Shown in pieces: positions 1-7,780 of a stretch of 64,000 nt of DNA (positions within the stretch are counted from its first letter, which is position 1; each line of letters starts with the position of its first letter). Under the pieces are notes generated by a model. The model was given only the letters and a program-made list of their open reading frames with translations. It was not told the origin of the DNA and searched no databases. Source of the stretch: Actinotignum schaalii_C (GTDB taxonomy: Bacteria > Actinomycetota > Actinomycetes > Actinomycetales > Actinomycetaceae). The stretch is from assembly GCF_034119425.1 (NCBI RefSeq), contig NZ_JAWUEL010000008.1:1-64000 (forward strand), in the 5' to 3' direction. The position numbers and the translations under genes are program-made.

Positions 1-23
1 GCTCTCGGCGACGGATAACAAGC

Positions 24-146
24 TTACAAGCCCAACCCGCCAGACGCAAACCAAACCAACGAGACACCCACCACACCCACCACAAACACCACCAAAACCG
101 CGAAAAACCCGATAAAAGGCGCAGCACGCCCGGCAAAAATCGTCAA
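24..146 (-). CDS. possible 40-residue single-span membrane peptide
   Basis: A short leftward frame begins at a TTG directly after an in-frame stop and ends at TAA (24-26). Its translation is almost entirely hydrophobic after a short T-I-F-A-G-R-A-A start, which would make one membrane helix. The minus strand here is unusually G+T rich, because the plus strand is G-poor from about 27 to 107, and that composition alone gives Phe, Val, Gly and Trp codons. A GGGGG run lies about 12 nt upstream, farther than a normal ribosome binding site. I do not recognise a family. Composition bias is as likely an explanation as a real gene. Confidence 0.15.
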   Translation of the reverse strand: MTIFAGRAAPFIGFFAVLVVFVVGVVGVSLVWFASGGLGL

Positions 147-194
147 TTACGCCGATATCCCCCTACTGATCCATTCGTGCACCGTGGTTCATAG

Positions 195-234
195 ATAGTG
201 GCGGCGCTACCGTCACCGGTAACGCCGCCACTAT
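195..234 (-). terminator. strong hairpin downstream of tyrS
   Basis: An 18-bp stem (195-212 with 217-234, one mismatch) closes on a TCAC loop, starting 41 nt past the tyrS stop. No T tract follows on the minus strand, so it may end transcription in the GC-rich, U-poor manner common in actinobacteria or simply protect the 3' end. Confidence 0.55.
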
Positions 235-275
235 TCATCACGCTTCATGTGTGAGCGCCGTCTTGACTTTGCTAT

Positions 276-1535
276 TTACTCCGTAACGCGGATAACCGCG
301 AGGTTTTTCTTGCCCTTGCGTAGCACCACAACACCCCCGGGAAGCACATCGCTGCTAGTCAGCACGTCAGACTCTCCGACTTTGCGATTGTTGATATTCA
401 GGCCGCCGGATTTCGCGGTTCGCCGCGCGGCACCCAGACCCCGTTCTTGGCCCGTGGCCACGAAGAGCTCGGGAATGGAAGCTCCCAGGCTCGCGCTCGC
501 CTGCGGCAGTTCCGCCACGGCGTCGCGCAAGGTATCCGCATCCAAAGCGGCCAAACCGTCACCGCCGAAGAGCGCGCGCGAGGCATTCTCCACTCGTTCT
601 GCCACGTTCGCGCCATGCACCCAGGCCGTCACATCTTGAGCAAGTACGCGCTGGGACCGCCTTTCCTGGGGACGCTCCGCCACCGCGGTAGCCAGCTCCT
701 CGATCTCTTCCCGAGTCCGGAAAGTAAAGACCTTGAGCATGTGCACCACGTCTTCGTCGGCAGTATTGAGCCAGAACTGGAAGAACTTGTAGGGACTGAG
801 CATCTCGGGGTTGAGCCATACCGCACCGCCCTCGGATTTCCCAAACTTTGTGCCATCCGACTTGGTAATCAGCGGATTCGTGAGCACGTGCACCGACTCT
901 CCTGTCACCTTGCGAATGAGATCCATTCCGCCAACGAGGTTGCCCCACTGGTCGTTCCCGCCAACCTCCAAGGTGCAGCCGTAACGAGTGAAGAGCTCAA
1001 GGTAATCATTGGCCTGGAGAACCTGGTAAGAAAATTCGGCGTAGGAAATGCCCTCGTCCGATTCCAGGCGCCGCGCCACGATATCCTTGGAAAGCATCGT
1101 CCCGAGCCGGAAATGCTTACCCAAGTCGCGCAGGAAATCAATCGCGGAAAGCTGCCCGGTCCAATCCAAGTTATTGACGAGCCGTGCCGGGTTATCTCCC
1201 TCGAAATCCAACAGGCCGCGCAACTGCCCGGCCAGAGATTCCACCCATTGAGCAACGGTGTCCCGTGAATTAAGCGTGCGTTCGGTTGAGGGGCGCGGAT
1301 CCCCAATGAGCCCGGTTGCCCCACCTACCAGCACCAGTGGATGGTGTCCGGCCAGTTGGAGATGCCGCATGAGCTTCACCGCGACAAGGTGACCGTGGTG
1401 CAGAGAAGCCGCCGTCGGATCAAAACCGCAATAGAAGGTGACCGGACCGGAGTTCAGCGCGCTACGCAGCGCGTCAATATCCGTATGCTGGGCGATCAGC
1501 CCCCGCCATTCCAGTTCCTCAAGAACGTCCTTCAC
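276..1535 (-). CDS. tyrS: tyrosyl-tRNA synthetase
   Basis: Class I aminoacyl-tRNA synthetase that charges tRNA-Tyr with tyrosine in the cytosol. The 419-residue length is normal for bacterial TyrRS. The HIGH-type motif is HHGHL (residues 46-50) and the KMSKS-type loop is KFGKS (230-234). The tyrosine-binding and dimer segment reads Y-x-x-x-Q-A-N-D near 170-177 and is followed by VGGNDQWGN. The C-terminal S4-like RNA-binding segment ends the protein (GLNINNRKVGES). The start is GTG with GGAAGGA about 8 nt upstream. It lies downstream of argH on the same strand, a pairing seen in several actinobacterial arginine loci. Function is certain; nothing is unusual. Confidence 0.97.
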   Translation of the reverse strand: MKDVLEELEWRGLIAQHTDIDALRSALNSGPVTFYCGFDPTAASLHHGHLVAVKLMRHLQLAGHHPLVLVGGATGLIGDPRPSTERTLNSRDTVAQWVESLAGQLRGLLDFEGDNPARLVNNLDWTGQLSAIDFLRDLGKHFRLGTMLSKDIVARRLESDEGISYAEFSYQVLQANDYLELFTRYGCTLEVGGNDQWGNLVGGMDLIRKVTGESVHVLTNPLITKSDGTKFGKSEGGAVWLNPEMLSPYKFFQFWLNTADEDVVHMLKVFTFRTREEIEELATAVAERPQERRSQRVLAQDVTAWVHGANVAERVENASRALFGGDGLAALDADTLRDAVAELPQASASLGASIPELFVATGQERGLGAARRTAKSGGLNINNRKVGESDVLTSSDVLPGGVVVLRKGKKNLAVIRVTE

Positions 1536-1580
1536 GTCTCGTGTCCTTCCGTTGTGATTCGCGCGTCACGGGCCTTTCCG

Positions 1581-1619
1581 TAACGTCACGTCCGGACGTT
1601 ATCACGCCCGGTTTTTTCT
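1581..1619 (+). terminator. hairpin plus T tract pointing rightward between argH and tyrS
   Basis: A perfect 7-bp inverted repeat, taacgtc/gacgtta (1581-1587 and 1595-1601), is followed after ten bases by a T-rich run (1611-1619) on the plus strand. Both flanking genes run leftward, so the orientation is opposite to the known transcription. Confidence 0.35.
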
Positions 1620-1632
1620 TGCCACTATATTT

Positions 1633-3063
1633 TTACGACGACGACACATCGGTCGCGCTGCGGGCAAAGCCCTCCGCGAGCCCGATGAATTCCCGCGCAC
1701 TGGCCAGCTGCTCCGCGACCCGCTCCGGGGCAGTGCCACCCGCACCACGTCGAGCTCCCACAGAGGCAGCCACCGTGAGTACTTCCCGGACATCCGGAGT
1801 GAGCCGCGCGTCGACGGAGCGCAGCTCGTCGTCGTCCATATCCCATAACTCAATGCCGCGCTCTTCGCAGAAGGCGACCGCGCGACCCGAAATTTCATGC
1901 GCGTCACGAAAAGGAACCCCGCCGCGCACCAACCACTCGGCGATATCGGTGGCGAGGGAGAATCCCTGGGGCGCCAGCTCGGCCATGCGCTCGTAGTTGA
2001 GCACCATGGTTTCCACCATGCCCGCTACCGCGGGGAGGAGGAGGTCGAGGGTGTCGATGGCATCGAAAACCGGTTCTTTATCCTCTTGCAGATCTCGGTT
2101 ATAGGCGAGCGGGAGTCCCTTGAGGGTAGCTAACAATCCGGCCAGATCACCGATGAGGCGCCCGCTCTTGCCGCGGGTTAATTCGGCCACGTCCGGGTTC
2201 TTTTTCTGCGGCATAATCGAGGATCCGGTCGCGTACGCATCATCAAGTGTGACGAAGTGGAATTCGCGGGTATTCCACAGGATAATTTCTTCGGAAAGCC
2301 GGGAAAGATCCACCCCAATCTGGGCGCAAATATAGCTGAATTCGGCAACCAGATCCCGCGCGGCCGTGGCGTCGATGGAATTGTGTTCCGGGGCGTTAAA
2401 GCCCAGTTCTGCCGCGATTGCCGCAGCATCCAGCCCCAGGGTATTCCCCGCCAGAGCCCCGGCACCGTAGGGTGAATACGCAGCCCGCTTATCCCAGTCC
2501 TGCCAGCGCCCGATATCGCGCAATAACGGCCAGACATGGGCGAGCAAATGATGGGCCACCAGCACCGGCTGGGCGTGCTGGAGGTGGGTGCGCCCGGGCA
2601 TCACCGCCTCGCCAGCGCGTTCGGCCTGCGAAACGAGGGCCCGCACCACCGTCAGCAGTTTTTCACTCAGGTACCGCGCCGCGTCGCGCAGGTACATGCG
2701 GATGAGAGTAGCGATTTGATCATTGCGCGAACGTCCAGCGCGAAGCTTTCCTCCCAGCTCCGCCCCGGCTTCGGCCAGCAGGGCACGTTCTAGAGCCGTA
2801 TGCACATCTTCATCATCGGGGGAAGGCGTGAGTTCCCCGCTAGCCACCCGCTGCCCGAGCGTATCTAAAGCGGCGAGCATCGCGGCAAGCTCGGAGTGGT
2901 CCAAGAGACCTGCCTTGGCCAACGCCCGGGCGTGTGCGTGGCTCCCGGCAAGATCGTAGGGTGCCAAGCGCCAATCAATATGAGTCGAGCGTGAAAGTTC
3001 GGTCAGGGCGTCAGCGCTGGAACCGCTGAAGCGCCCACCCCATAGGGCGAGATGTTCAGTCAT
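1633..3063 (-). CDS. argH: argininosuccinate lyase
   Basis: Last step of arginine synthesis: splits argininosuccinate into arginine and fumarate. It belongs to the fumarase/aspartase superfamily and acts as a homotetramer. The signature G-S-S-I-M-P-Q-K-K-N-P lies at residues 280-290, the substrate-binding R-S-R-N-D at 111-115 and the catalytic-histidine segment G-R-T-H-L-Q-H at 157-163. The 476-residue length is typical. The ATG is preceded at exactly 6 nt by TAGAAT and no Shine-Dalgarno is visible, which suggests a leaderless mRNA. It is cut off from argR-argG by the nitroreductase/MFS pair, unlike the usual contiguous argRGH order. Confidence 0.97.
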   Translation of the reverse strand: MTEHLALWGGRFSGSSADALTELSRSTHIDWRLAPYDLAGSHAHARALAKAGLLDHSELAAMLAALDTLGQRVASGELTPSPDDEDVHTALERALLAEAGAELGGKLRAGRSRNDQIATLIRMYLRDAARYLSEKLLTVVRALVSQAERAGEAVMPGRTHLQHAQPVLVAHHLLAHVWPLLRDIGRWQDWDKRAAYSPYGAGALAGNTLGLDAAAIAAELGFNAPEHNSIDATAARDLVAEFSYICAQIGVDLSRLSEEIILWNTREFHFVTLDDAYATGSSIMPQKKNPDVAELTRGKSGRLIGDLAGLLATLKGLPLAYNRDLQEDKEPVFDAIDTLDLLLPAVAGMVETMVLNYERMAELAPQGFSLATDIAEWLVRGGVPFRDAHEISGRAVAFCEERGIELWDMDDDELRSVDARLTPDVREVLTVAASVGARRGAGGTAPERVAEQLASAREFIGLAEGFARSATDVSSS

Positions 3064-3069
3064 TGCACT

Positions 3070-3075
3070 ATTCTA
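3070..3075 (-). promoter_or_regulatory. -10 element of argH (leaderless)
   Basis: TAGAAT on the minus strand ends 6 nt before the argH ATG, placing the transcription start at or next to the start codon. No convincing -35 hexamer is visible. Confidence 0.45.
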
Positions 3076-3147
3076 AACACGGTCACTTTCGTGCGGGAAG
3101 TTCAGCCGCTCCCCCGTGGAAAATTCCGTGCACCCGCCGGTATTCCA

Positions 3148-3972
3148 CTATTCTGCTACGTCTTCCACAGGAAGTGCCACGTCAAAGCCCTGCGCTCCGA
3201 TGGCTGCCAGGAGTCGCCCACGGCGTGCCACTGAGCCGCTCAGGCGGGTGGGTACGTACTCGGTGAAAGGCCCGACCGGCTTTCCGTAACGGATATCCAC
3301 CCAGGGCGCGATAGCGGCGTCGTATTCACGCAGCGATTCCACCGCGGATTCCGGTTCCTGATAATGATCGGTAAAAACGCGCAGTCCGGCATCCATGCGC
3401 GGTTTGAGCTCGGGAATCCGCTCCTGATTGGGGTAGCCCATAATGAGGCCGATAACCGGGAACGTGAGTTCGGGCAGGTCCAGCACCTGGCAGATACGTT
3501 CGGCGTCGTTCAAAATAGAACCGAGGTAGGTGGTACCCAAACCGTGGCTTTCCGCAGCCACCACGGTGTTCTGCGCCGCGATCATGCAATCCGCAACCGC
3601 GGCGTTAAAAGCGTCATAGCTACGGGCCCCGGCGCCCTCGCCACCCTGCTCCTGGCATACGCGCCAGACACGGCGGGTATCCGCTACGAAAATCCACAAT
3701 TCAGGTGCCTGCGCCACGTAAGCCTGGGTGCAGACTTCCGCGATGGCCTGGCGGCGGGCCGGATCCTGCACTCGAATAATGCTTGCGTATTGCATACCCT
3801 GCGAGGTCGCGGCGTGCAGGGCTGCCTGGATCAGGGCGCCAGTAAGTTCCTCTCCGAGCGGCCGGCCATCAAAATCACGAATGGTGCGGTGGTTAAGCTG
3901 AGTGCGCAGAGTCTCCTCCGCGCCGCTGTTGGCAGGACGCGTATCTTCTGAAGTCTTATGTGAAGTATCCAT
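3148..3972 (-). CDS. nitroreductase family oxidoreductase (NfsA/FRP type)
   Basis: Probable FMN-dependent NAD(P)H oxidoreductase. The 274-residue protein has the N-terminal R-T-I-R-D-F pattern that binds flavin, the G-L-G-T-T-Y-L-G-S-I-L-N segment and the V-I-G-L-I-M-G-Y-P segment found in the oxygen-insensitive NADPH nitroreductase/flavin reductase group, with an extended C-terminal part typical of NfsA-like members. A longer frame extends upstream, but the conserved part begins after the ATG at 3972 (M-D-T-S-H-K), so I use that start. It faces away from the MFS gene across about 275 bp, suggesting shared control. Substrate (nitro-compound, quinone or flavin) cannot be told. Confidence 0.85.
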   Translation of the reverse strand: MDTSHKTSEDTRPANSGAEETLRTQLNHRTIRDFDGRPLGEELTGALIQAALHAATSQGMQYASIIRVQDPARRQAIAEVCTQAYVAQAPELWIFVADTRRVWRVCQEQGGEGAGARSYDAFNAAVADCMIAAQNTVVAAESHGLGTTYLGSILNDAERICQVLDLPELTFPVIGLIMGYPNQERIPELKPRMDAGLRVFTDHYQEPESAVESLREYDAAIAPWVDIRYGKPVGPFTEYVPTRLSGSVARRGRLLAAIGAQGFDVALPVEDVAE

Positions 3973-4247
3973 ACGGGTATTCTCCCACGCTTGGGCCACG
4001 GCGCAAGATTCGTCACAACTGGAATTGGCGGGAAATGCTGCTATGCTGGCACCCGTACCGGGACTGCTGTCTCTGCTCGCTCGCCTCCGTGCGGGCTCTT
4101 TTTGTGCATGCGCCGGGTGTTCGGCTATTCCGCCGCCCCGTCGCTCACCTTTGTACACCACAGCATCGCAGAGTTACCGGAGCTAGGGTGCGTTCGTGTC
4201 ACGGCTATATCTATGCCGCCAGCGTGCGCGTTGTTGTGAAGGATGGA

Positions 4248-5795
4248 ATGGAAAATACGCGTTATTTCACGATTCCGGGTTCGGACCGAACGTATGACCG
4301 CAATAAGCTCCTCGTGGTGCTCATCGTTGCGCTCGTCATGTCGCTTATTCAGGTCAGCTCGGTTAATAATCTACTTCCCATTATCGAAACGGGTCTGAAT
4401 GCCGGGCGCGGTGATATTCAGTGGGTGCTCTCCGGATATTCCCTAGCTTTCGGGCTGCTCTTGGTACCCGCGGGGCGCCTGGGTGATATTTTTGGCCGTT
4501 CTTCGCTGTGGATGATCGGGATGGCGGTGTTCACGCTCGGCTCGCTACTGTGCGGGGTGGCCAGTGACGCGTTTATCCTCAATATCGCGCGCGCCCTCCA
4601 GGGCATCGGTTCGGGGATTTTCTCTCCCCAGGTCACCGGCATGATTATGCAGTATTTCGACGGTCACGCCCGCGCGAAGGCCTTCGCCTATATGGGCCTG
4701 GCCATTTCTGCCTCGGTTGCCGTGGGACCGCTGCTCTCGGGAAGCCTCGTCCAGATCTTCGGGCCCGTGGGCTGGCGGTGGTCCTTTATTCTCAACGTCC
4801 CGCTCGGTTTGCTCGGTTTGGGGCTGGGTATTTTCTTGCTGCCGTTCCTGAAGGAACGGCGTGCTATTGGCGACGACGCCGCCAAGATTGACGCCGCCTA
4901 CCGGGCAGAAATGGAACGCCGGGGCCAACCGGTCGGTCGCCGACGCGGGCATCACCTCGACCTCGACCCGGTAGGAATGACCCTGTTGGCTCTCGCCGTG
5001 CTCTGCCTCATGCTGCCCTTCATGTCCCACTTCGCCTGGCGCTGGGCGCTGCTGGGCGGTGGGGCCCTTCTCGGGCTCGCCTGGGTGCTCTGGGAGCATT
5101 CTTACGCGAACCGGGGCCGGATTCCCATGGTCAACCTACGCCTCTTCCGTATCGAATCCTTCAGTTTCTGCACCTCTATTACCGCCATCCAGTTCCTGGG
5201 AACCACATCCGTTTTCGTGGTGCTGGCCATGTATCTCCAGCAGGGCATGGGATTCAATGCGCTGCAGGCCGGCATGCTCGGCCTGCCCAATGCGATTGCC
5301 TCGGCCTACGCCTCGGTGTGGGCAGGGCGCTACGCGGTGGCTTGGGGCCGGCATATCCAGGCTGGCGCTTTCGCGCTCGCACTGGTATCGCTCGCCTCAA
5401 GTATTCCGTTGGCCGCTGGAATTGCCTATTCGGGGTGGAGCCCGTGGTGGCTTTCCCTTCCCATTTGCGTTTTCGGCTTCGGAATCGGCGTCATTGGTTC
5501 GGCCAATCAGACCCAGGCGATGATTGATGTTCCGCGAGCCCACGGCGGTACCGCGGGCGGGGTGCAGCAAACCAGTCAGCGTATTACCACCGCTATCGGC
5601 AATGCCATGGTGACCGCCATCCTCTTCGCTTTCGTCAACGAAGGTACCCCGCGCGGAGACGGTGCCTGGTTCACCGGTTACGCGGCTTCCATGGGGACCA
5701 TCTGTTTTATTGTGGCACTCGCTCTGACTGTCTCGATTATTTTCATGCGCCGGCCCGCTTCGCCGGCGATGCTGCGCGCCCGCGAAGCGAAGTAA
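4248..5795 (+). CDS. MFS transporter, DHA2 (EmrB/QacA) type
   Basis: Proton-coupled multidrug or metabolite exporter of the cytoplasmic membrane, 515 residues, with many hydrophobic spans consistent with the 14-helix DHA2 layout. Motif A is visible as G-R-L-G-D-I-F-G-R between helices 2 and 3. The helix-4 segment R-A-L-Q-G-I-G-S-G and the helix-5 segment with G-P-L-L-S-G follow. The long frame starts earlier, but the ATG at 4248 has AAGGA 7 nt upstream and gives a normal short cytoplasmic N terminus. Divergent from the nitroreductase, it may export the product of, or protect against the same compound as, that enzyme; this is inference. Substrate unknown. Confidence 0.88.
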   Translation: MENTRYFTIPGSDRTYDRNKLLVVLIVALVMSLIQVSSVNNLLPIIETGLNAGRGDIQWVLSGYSLAFGLLLVPAGRLGDIFGRSSLWMIGMAVFTLGSLLCGVASDAFILNIARALQGIGSGIFSPQVTGMIMQYFDGHARAKAFAYMGLAISASVAVGPLLSGSLVQIFGPVGWRWSFILNVPLGLLGLGLGIFLLPFLKERRAIGDDAAKIDAAYRAEMERRGQPVGRRRGHHLDLDPVGMTLLALAVLCLMLPFMSHFAWRWALLGGGALLGLAWVLWEHSYANRGRIPMVNLRLFRIESFSFCTSITAIQFLGTTSVFVVLAMYLQQGMGFNALQAGMLGLPNAIASAYASVWAGRYAVAWGRHIQAGAFALALVSLASSIPLAAGIAYSGWSPWWLSLPICVFGFGIGVIGSANQTQAMIDVPRAHGGTAGGVQQTSQRITTAIGNAMVTAILFAFVNEGTPRGDGAWFTGYAASMGTICFIVALALTVSIIFMRRPASPAMLRAREAK

Positions 5796-5818
5796 CGCAT
5801 TGTCAAGCACCAAATAAA

Positions 5819-5852
5819 AACGGGGCCGGGGTCATGACGACCTCGGCCCCGT
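5819..5852. terminator. bidirectional terminator between MFS gene and argG
   Basis: A 15-bp GC-rich stem (aacggggccggggtc with gacctcggccccgtt, one mismatch) lies between two convergent genes, 23 nt after the MFS stop. An A run precedes it (5814-5820), giving a U tract for the leftward argG transcript. Confidence 0.8.
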
Positions 5853-5955
5853 TCTCGATACGGCTAAGTTGGCGTGCATCCTAAATACCTGTAGCTGCTC
5901 GCCGGGAACCTCGCCGCGCGAGCGAAACTTAGTTCGGTCGCGCTCACGCGCCTCG

Positions 5956-7191
5956 CTAGTTCAGCCGCGCGGGCGGGATAGCCACCCCGCGCCCGAAGGT
6001 AACATCGCGAGCGGCTGCAAGTTTCGCGGGCAGCCCGGTCAATTCGATGAAGCCCTTCGCGTGGGACTGGTCGAAGGAGTCACCGGCATCGTAAGTAGCC
6101 AAATTGAAATCGTAAAGCGAAGCCTCCGAGCGTCGCCCGGTGACGGTAGCGCGCCCGCCATGCATAACCATACGAATATCACCGGAGACATAACGCTGGG
6201 TATCTTCGATATAAGCATCGAGGGAGCGCTTAAGCGGGGAGAACCACTGGCCTTCGTATACGATATCCGCCCAGCGATCTGCGACCGTACGCTTGAAACG
6301 AGCTTGCTCGCGATCCATCGTCACGTTCTCGAGTTCCTTATGCGCGGTGAGCAGCGCCATGGCGCCCGGTGCCTCGTAAATCTCACGGGATTTAATACCG
6401 ACATAGCGGTCTTCAACCACATCAATCCGGCCAATCCCCTGCTTTCCAGCCCGCTTATTGAGCTGCTCAATAGCTTGCAGCGGAGTGACTGCTTCGCCGT
6501 CGATCTTAACCGGAATACCGCCCTCAAAGGTGATAATCACTTCATCAGGCAATGGCGGGTAGGTCGGATCATCCGTGTAGGTATACACATCCTTCGTGGG
6601 TGCATTCCATAGATCTTCGAGGTATCCGGTTTCAATGGCTCGGCCCCACACATTCTGGTCAATGGAGAAGGGATTGTGGTGGGTCGTTTCAATAGGCAAA
6701 TTATGCTTATTGGCGTAATCAATAGCGAATTCGCGGGTGAGCGCGAGGTCACGCACCGGGGACAGGCAGGCTAGATCCGGCCCCAATTGGGTAATACCGT
6801 TCTCGAAACGTACCTGGTCATTACCCTTTCCGGTACATCCGTGCGCTACCGTACTCGCCCCGAACTGCCGGGCCGCCGCCACCAGGTGCTTGACGATAAC
6901 CGGGCGGGAAATAGCGGAAATAAGCGGGTAAGCGTCCATATAGAGCGCCCCGGCCTTGAGGGCCGGCATGCAGTATTCGCTGGCGAATTCATCGCGGGCA
7001 TCGGCGATATAGGCTTCCACGGCCCCGCAATCGAGGGCGCGTTGGCGAATGGTCTCCAGATCCTCGCCGCCCTGGCCTACGTCCACGGCAACGGTGATCA
7101 CTTCAGCTCCGGTTCGTTCCCCGATCCATCCGATAGCCACCGAGGTGTCCAGTCCGCCCGAATAGGCGAGAACTACCCGCTCCTTCGCCAT
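5956..7191 (-). CDS. argG: argininosuccinate synthase
   Basis: Condenses citrulline and aspartate with ATP to argininosuccinate, the step before ArgH. The P-loop-like N terminus A-Y-S-G-G-L-D-T-S is at residues 9-17, and the G-C-T-G-K-G-N-D-Q-V-R-F citrulline/aspartate-binding stretch is near residues 118-129. The 411 residues match the family. It starts 2 nt after the argR stop, so the two are surely co-transcribed and controlled by the operators upstream of argR. The genes for the earlier steps (argCJBDF) are not in this window. Confidence 0.97.
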   Translation of the reverse strand: MAKERVVLAYSGGLDTSVAIGWIGERTGAEVITVAVDVGQGGEDLETIRQRALDCGAVEAYIADARDEFASEYCMPALKAGALYMDAYPLISAISRPVIVKHLVAAARQFGASTVAHGCTGKGNDQVRFENGITQLGPDLACLSPVRDLALTREFAIDYANKHNLPIETTHHNPFSIDQNVWGRAIETGYLEDLWNAPTKDVYTYTDDPTYPPLPDEVIITFEGGIPVKIDGEAVTPLQAIEQLNKRAGKQGIGRIDVVEDRYVGIKSREIYEAPGAMALLTAHKELENVTMDREQARFKRTVADRWADIVYEGQWFSPLKRSLDAYIEDTQRYVSGDIRMVMHGGRATVTGRRSEASLYDFNLATYDAGDSFDQSHAKGFIELTGLPAKLAAARDVTFGRGVAIPPARLN

Positions 7192-7193
7192 TA

Positions 7194-7667
7194 TTACTCC
7201 TTTTTCTCCCCCATTGAGAGGAGGTGTTGCCTGATCTCTACCGCGCGTTCTTCGCTACGGGCAATGACCAGCACGGTGTCGTCTCCGGCAACGCACCCGA
7301 GCACGCCATCCAAGCGCGCCCGGTCGATCCCGGCGGCGAGTAGCTGCGCGGCCCCGGGCGGGGTGCGCAACACGATCTGGTTGAGAGCACATTCGGCGCT
7401 GAGCAGTATTTCACGAGCCCACCGCGCCAGGCGCTCCCCGGTATCCATTGTCTGGTCAGCGATGCGATATGCCATCGATCCGTCCACCCGGATCTTAACA
7501 GCCCCCAAATCGTCTAAATCACGGGAGAGCGTGGCCTGGGTGACATCCACCCCGGCACGTATGAGATACTCCCGTAATTCGTTTTGGGAACCGATGAGAT
7601 GAGCTTCCAGAATCGAGGCGATAAGCCCTTGGCGGGCGGTGCGACTCGAAGGAATTCCAGCGGTCAC
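7194..7667 (-). CDS. argR: arginine repressor
   Basis: Hexameric arginine-responsive DNA-binding regulator, 157 residues. The N-terminal winged helix contains the recognition-helix signature T-Q-A-T-L-S-R-D-L (43-51). The C-terminal arginine-binding/oligomerisation domain shows T-P-P-G-A-A at about 102-107 and the G-D-D-T-V-L-V stretch near 128-134. Start is GTG with AAAGGA upstream. It is the first gene of argR-argG. Two ARG-box-like palindromes lie 50-90 bp upstream, so autoregulation together with argG is likely. Confidence 0.95.
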   Translation of the reverse strand: MTAGIPSSRTARQGLIASILEAHLIGSQNELREYLIRAGVDVTQATLSRDLDDLGAVKIRVDGSMAYRIADQTMDTGERLARWAREILLSAECALNQIVLRTPPGAAQLLAAGIDRARLDGVLGCVAGDDTVLVIARSEERAVEIRQHLLSMGEKKE

Positions 7668-7716
7668 AATGATCCTTTCGCATCACCGGGAACGCGAACC
7701 GGCGGCCCGCGCTCCC

Positions 7717-7756
7717 TTGCATTATAATCATACGCGCCAATGCAATTTTTTGCATT
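7717..7756 (-). promoter_or_regulatory. tandem ARG-box-like operators upstream of argR
   Basis: The outer site (7739-7756) is an 18-bp palindrome, aatgcaa-tttt-ttgcatt, with perfect 7-bp arms around an AT core, the size and shape of an ARG box. A weaker AT-rich partner (ttgcattataatcatac, 7717-7733) lies 5 bp away. ArgR hexamers usually bind two adjacent 18-bp boxes, so the pair is the probable ArgR operator for argRG. Confidence 0.7.
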
Positions 7757-7780
7757 ACGCGCGGCGGGTGCCGGCCCGAG

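Noticed and set aside
447..1268. A rightward 273-residue frame inside tyrS
   Set aside because: It lies entirely opposite a complete tyrosyl-tRNA synthetase and has no recognisable domain or ribosome binding site.
3973..4247. A small gene between the nitroreductase and MFS genes
   Set aside because: The frames are N-terminal read-through of the two flanking genes, and their best starts lie at 3972 and 4248.
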